NCBI GenBank assembly: GCA_031254255.1
Contig: JAIRUT010000001.1
Location: 1 to 5,621, forward strand
Direction of reading: 5' to 3'
Length of the DNA stretch: 5,621 nucleotides
DNA from: Coriobacteriales bacterium
GTDB taxonomy: Bacteria; Actinomycetota; Coriobacteriia; Coriobacteriales; UBA8131
In this document: in pieces, positions 5,004 through 5,621 of the stretch
How the letters are laid out: every line of letters starts with the position of its first letter
Position numbering within the stretch: position 1 is the first letter of the stretch
Translations under genes and position numbers: made by a program
Notes under the pieces: generated by a model
The model's input: the letters and a program-made list of their open reading frames with translations, nothing else
Told to the model about the DNA's origin: nothing
Database searches by the model: none

Positions 5004-5621
5004 GTGTCTGAACTTCCCAAGAACTATGACCCCGCATCCACCGAGGCTGCACTCTTCAGGACTTGGCTGGATGCGGGTTATTTCCAGCGTGACGCTGCTG
5101 GATTTGCTGATCCGGAAAAACCCTCCTACACGATCGTCATCCCGCCGCCGAACATCACCGGCATGTTGCACATGGGCCATGCCCTGAACAACACTTTGCA
5201 AGACATCCTGATCCGGCGGGCACGCATGCAGGGTCAGCCCACGCGTTGGATCGTCGGCACCGACCATGCTGGTATCGCCACCCAAAACCGTGTCGAGGGC
5301 AAGCTGGCTAAGGCCGGCAAGACCCGCTTTGATGTCGGCCGCGAGGGTTTTCTTGAGGCTTGCTGGGAGTGGCGTCGGGAGTATGGATCAACGATCATCG
5401 AGCAGCTCAAGGGCATCGGTGCGAGCTGTGATTATTCCGATGAGAAGTTCACGATGGACGAGAACTACGTCAAGGCCATCCGCAAGGTTTTTGTCGATTG
5501 GTATCACAATGACCTGATCTACCGGGGTTACAGGATCATCAACTGGTGCCCCCGCTGCACGACGGCTTTGGCTGATGACGAGGTTCAGCATGTTGACGAG
5601 AGCGGGCACCTCTGGCACCTG
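5004..5621 (+). CDS. valS: Valyl-tRNA synthetase, N-terminal part (runs off the window)
   Basis: This class Ia aminoacyl-tRNA synthetase charges tRNA-Val with valine using ATP in the cytoplasm. Only the first 206 codons are present; the frame is open to the last base. The start of the Rossmann catalytic domain shows PPPNITGMLHMGHAL, with the HMGH version of the HIGH motif at residues 56-59. GTDHAGIATQ follows, which distinguishes ValS from IleS (usually GWDxHGLP) and LeuS. NWCPRCTTALADDEVQH near residues 185-201 marks the lead-in to the editing domain; its Cys-x-x-Cys pair may bind zinc. The editing, KMSKS, anticodon-binding and C-terminal coiled-coil parts lie beyond the window. GTG 5004 is chosen for its Shine-Dalgarno; the ATG at 4983 would add seven residues. 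It follows the acyl-CoA synthetase by 194 bases of structured DNA, so it probably has its own promoter or leader control. No T-box sequence was found. Confidence 0.97.
   Translation, partial: MSELPKNYDPASTEAALFRTWLDAGYFQRDAAGFADPEKPSYTIVIPPPNITGMLHMGHALNNTLQDILIRRARMQGQPTRWIVGTDHAGIATQNRVEGKLAKAGKTRFDVGREGFLEACWEWRREYGSTIIEQLKGIGASCDYSDEKFTMDENYVKAIRKVFVDWYHNDLIYRGYRIINWCPRCTTALADDEVQHVDESGHLWHL

Noticed and set aside
4983..5006. ATG 4983 as the valS start.
   Set aside because: In frame, but without a Shine-Dalgarno; GTG 5004 has AAAGGA at a suitable spacing and gives a typical ValS N-terminus.

Overview
The window reads as ordinary bacterial chromosome with about 50-55 % G+C in the genes and short intergenic gaps. 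It carries two core metabolic and translation genes, one core structural RNA, and a two-gene regulator/ligase unit. Protein style (a ValS start of the 'SELPKNYDP' type, a ValS 'GIATQNRVEGKLAKAGKTRFDVGRE' type segment, and a cupin-XRE regulator beside an acyl-CoA ligase) points to an anaerobic gut- or mouth-type bacterium. My best guess is Coriobacteriia (Actinomycetota), with Clostridia-like Firmicutes as the alternative. That placement is recollection of family style, not a search result.

Layout, left to right. (1) gpmI on +, 24-1688, encodes the cofactor-independent phosphoglycerate mutase with its complete catalytic set. (2) Bases 1736-2107 on the minus strand are rnpB, the catalytic RNA of RNase P, convergent with gpmI. 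All the conserved blocks and a 13-bp P1 helix closing the two ends are visible. A long-loop hairpin over the gpmI stop codon sits in the gap between the two 3' ends. (3) A 199-base spacer (2108-2306) holds the rnpB promoter region and a bulged hairpin, and no gene. (4) On +, 2307-2909 encodes a 200-residue XRE helix-turn-helix/cupin regulator. (5) A 106-base gap, very AT-rich in its second half, carries a TATAAT box and a perfect 13-bp palindrome. (6) On +, 3016-4809 encodes an ANL-superfamily acyl-CoA synthetase (AMP-forming) of the medium-chain/ACSM type. (7) A 194-base gap is unusually structured: an imperfect direct repeat that copies the synthetase stop-codon region, three tiled hairpins, and one arm that can pair with either of two upstream sites. 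(8) valS (valyl-tRNA synthetase) starts at GTG 5004 and runs off the right end.

The functional story is a housekeeping neighbourhood (glycolysis, tRNA maturation, tRNA charging) holding a small carboxylic-acid activation unit. A ligand-sensing regulator probably controls the adjacent acyl-CoA ligase through the palindrome between them. I see no mobile element, CRISPR array, tRNA or toxin-antitoxin system. The least explained stretch is the valS leader (about 4825-4967).
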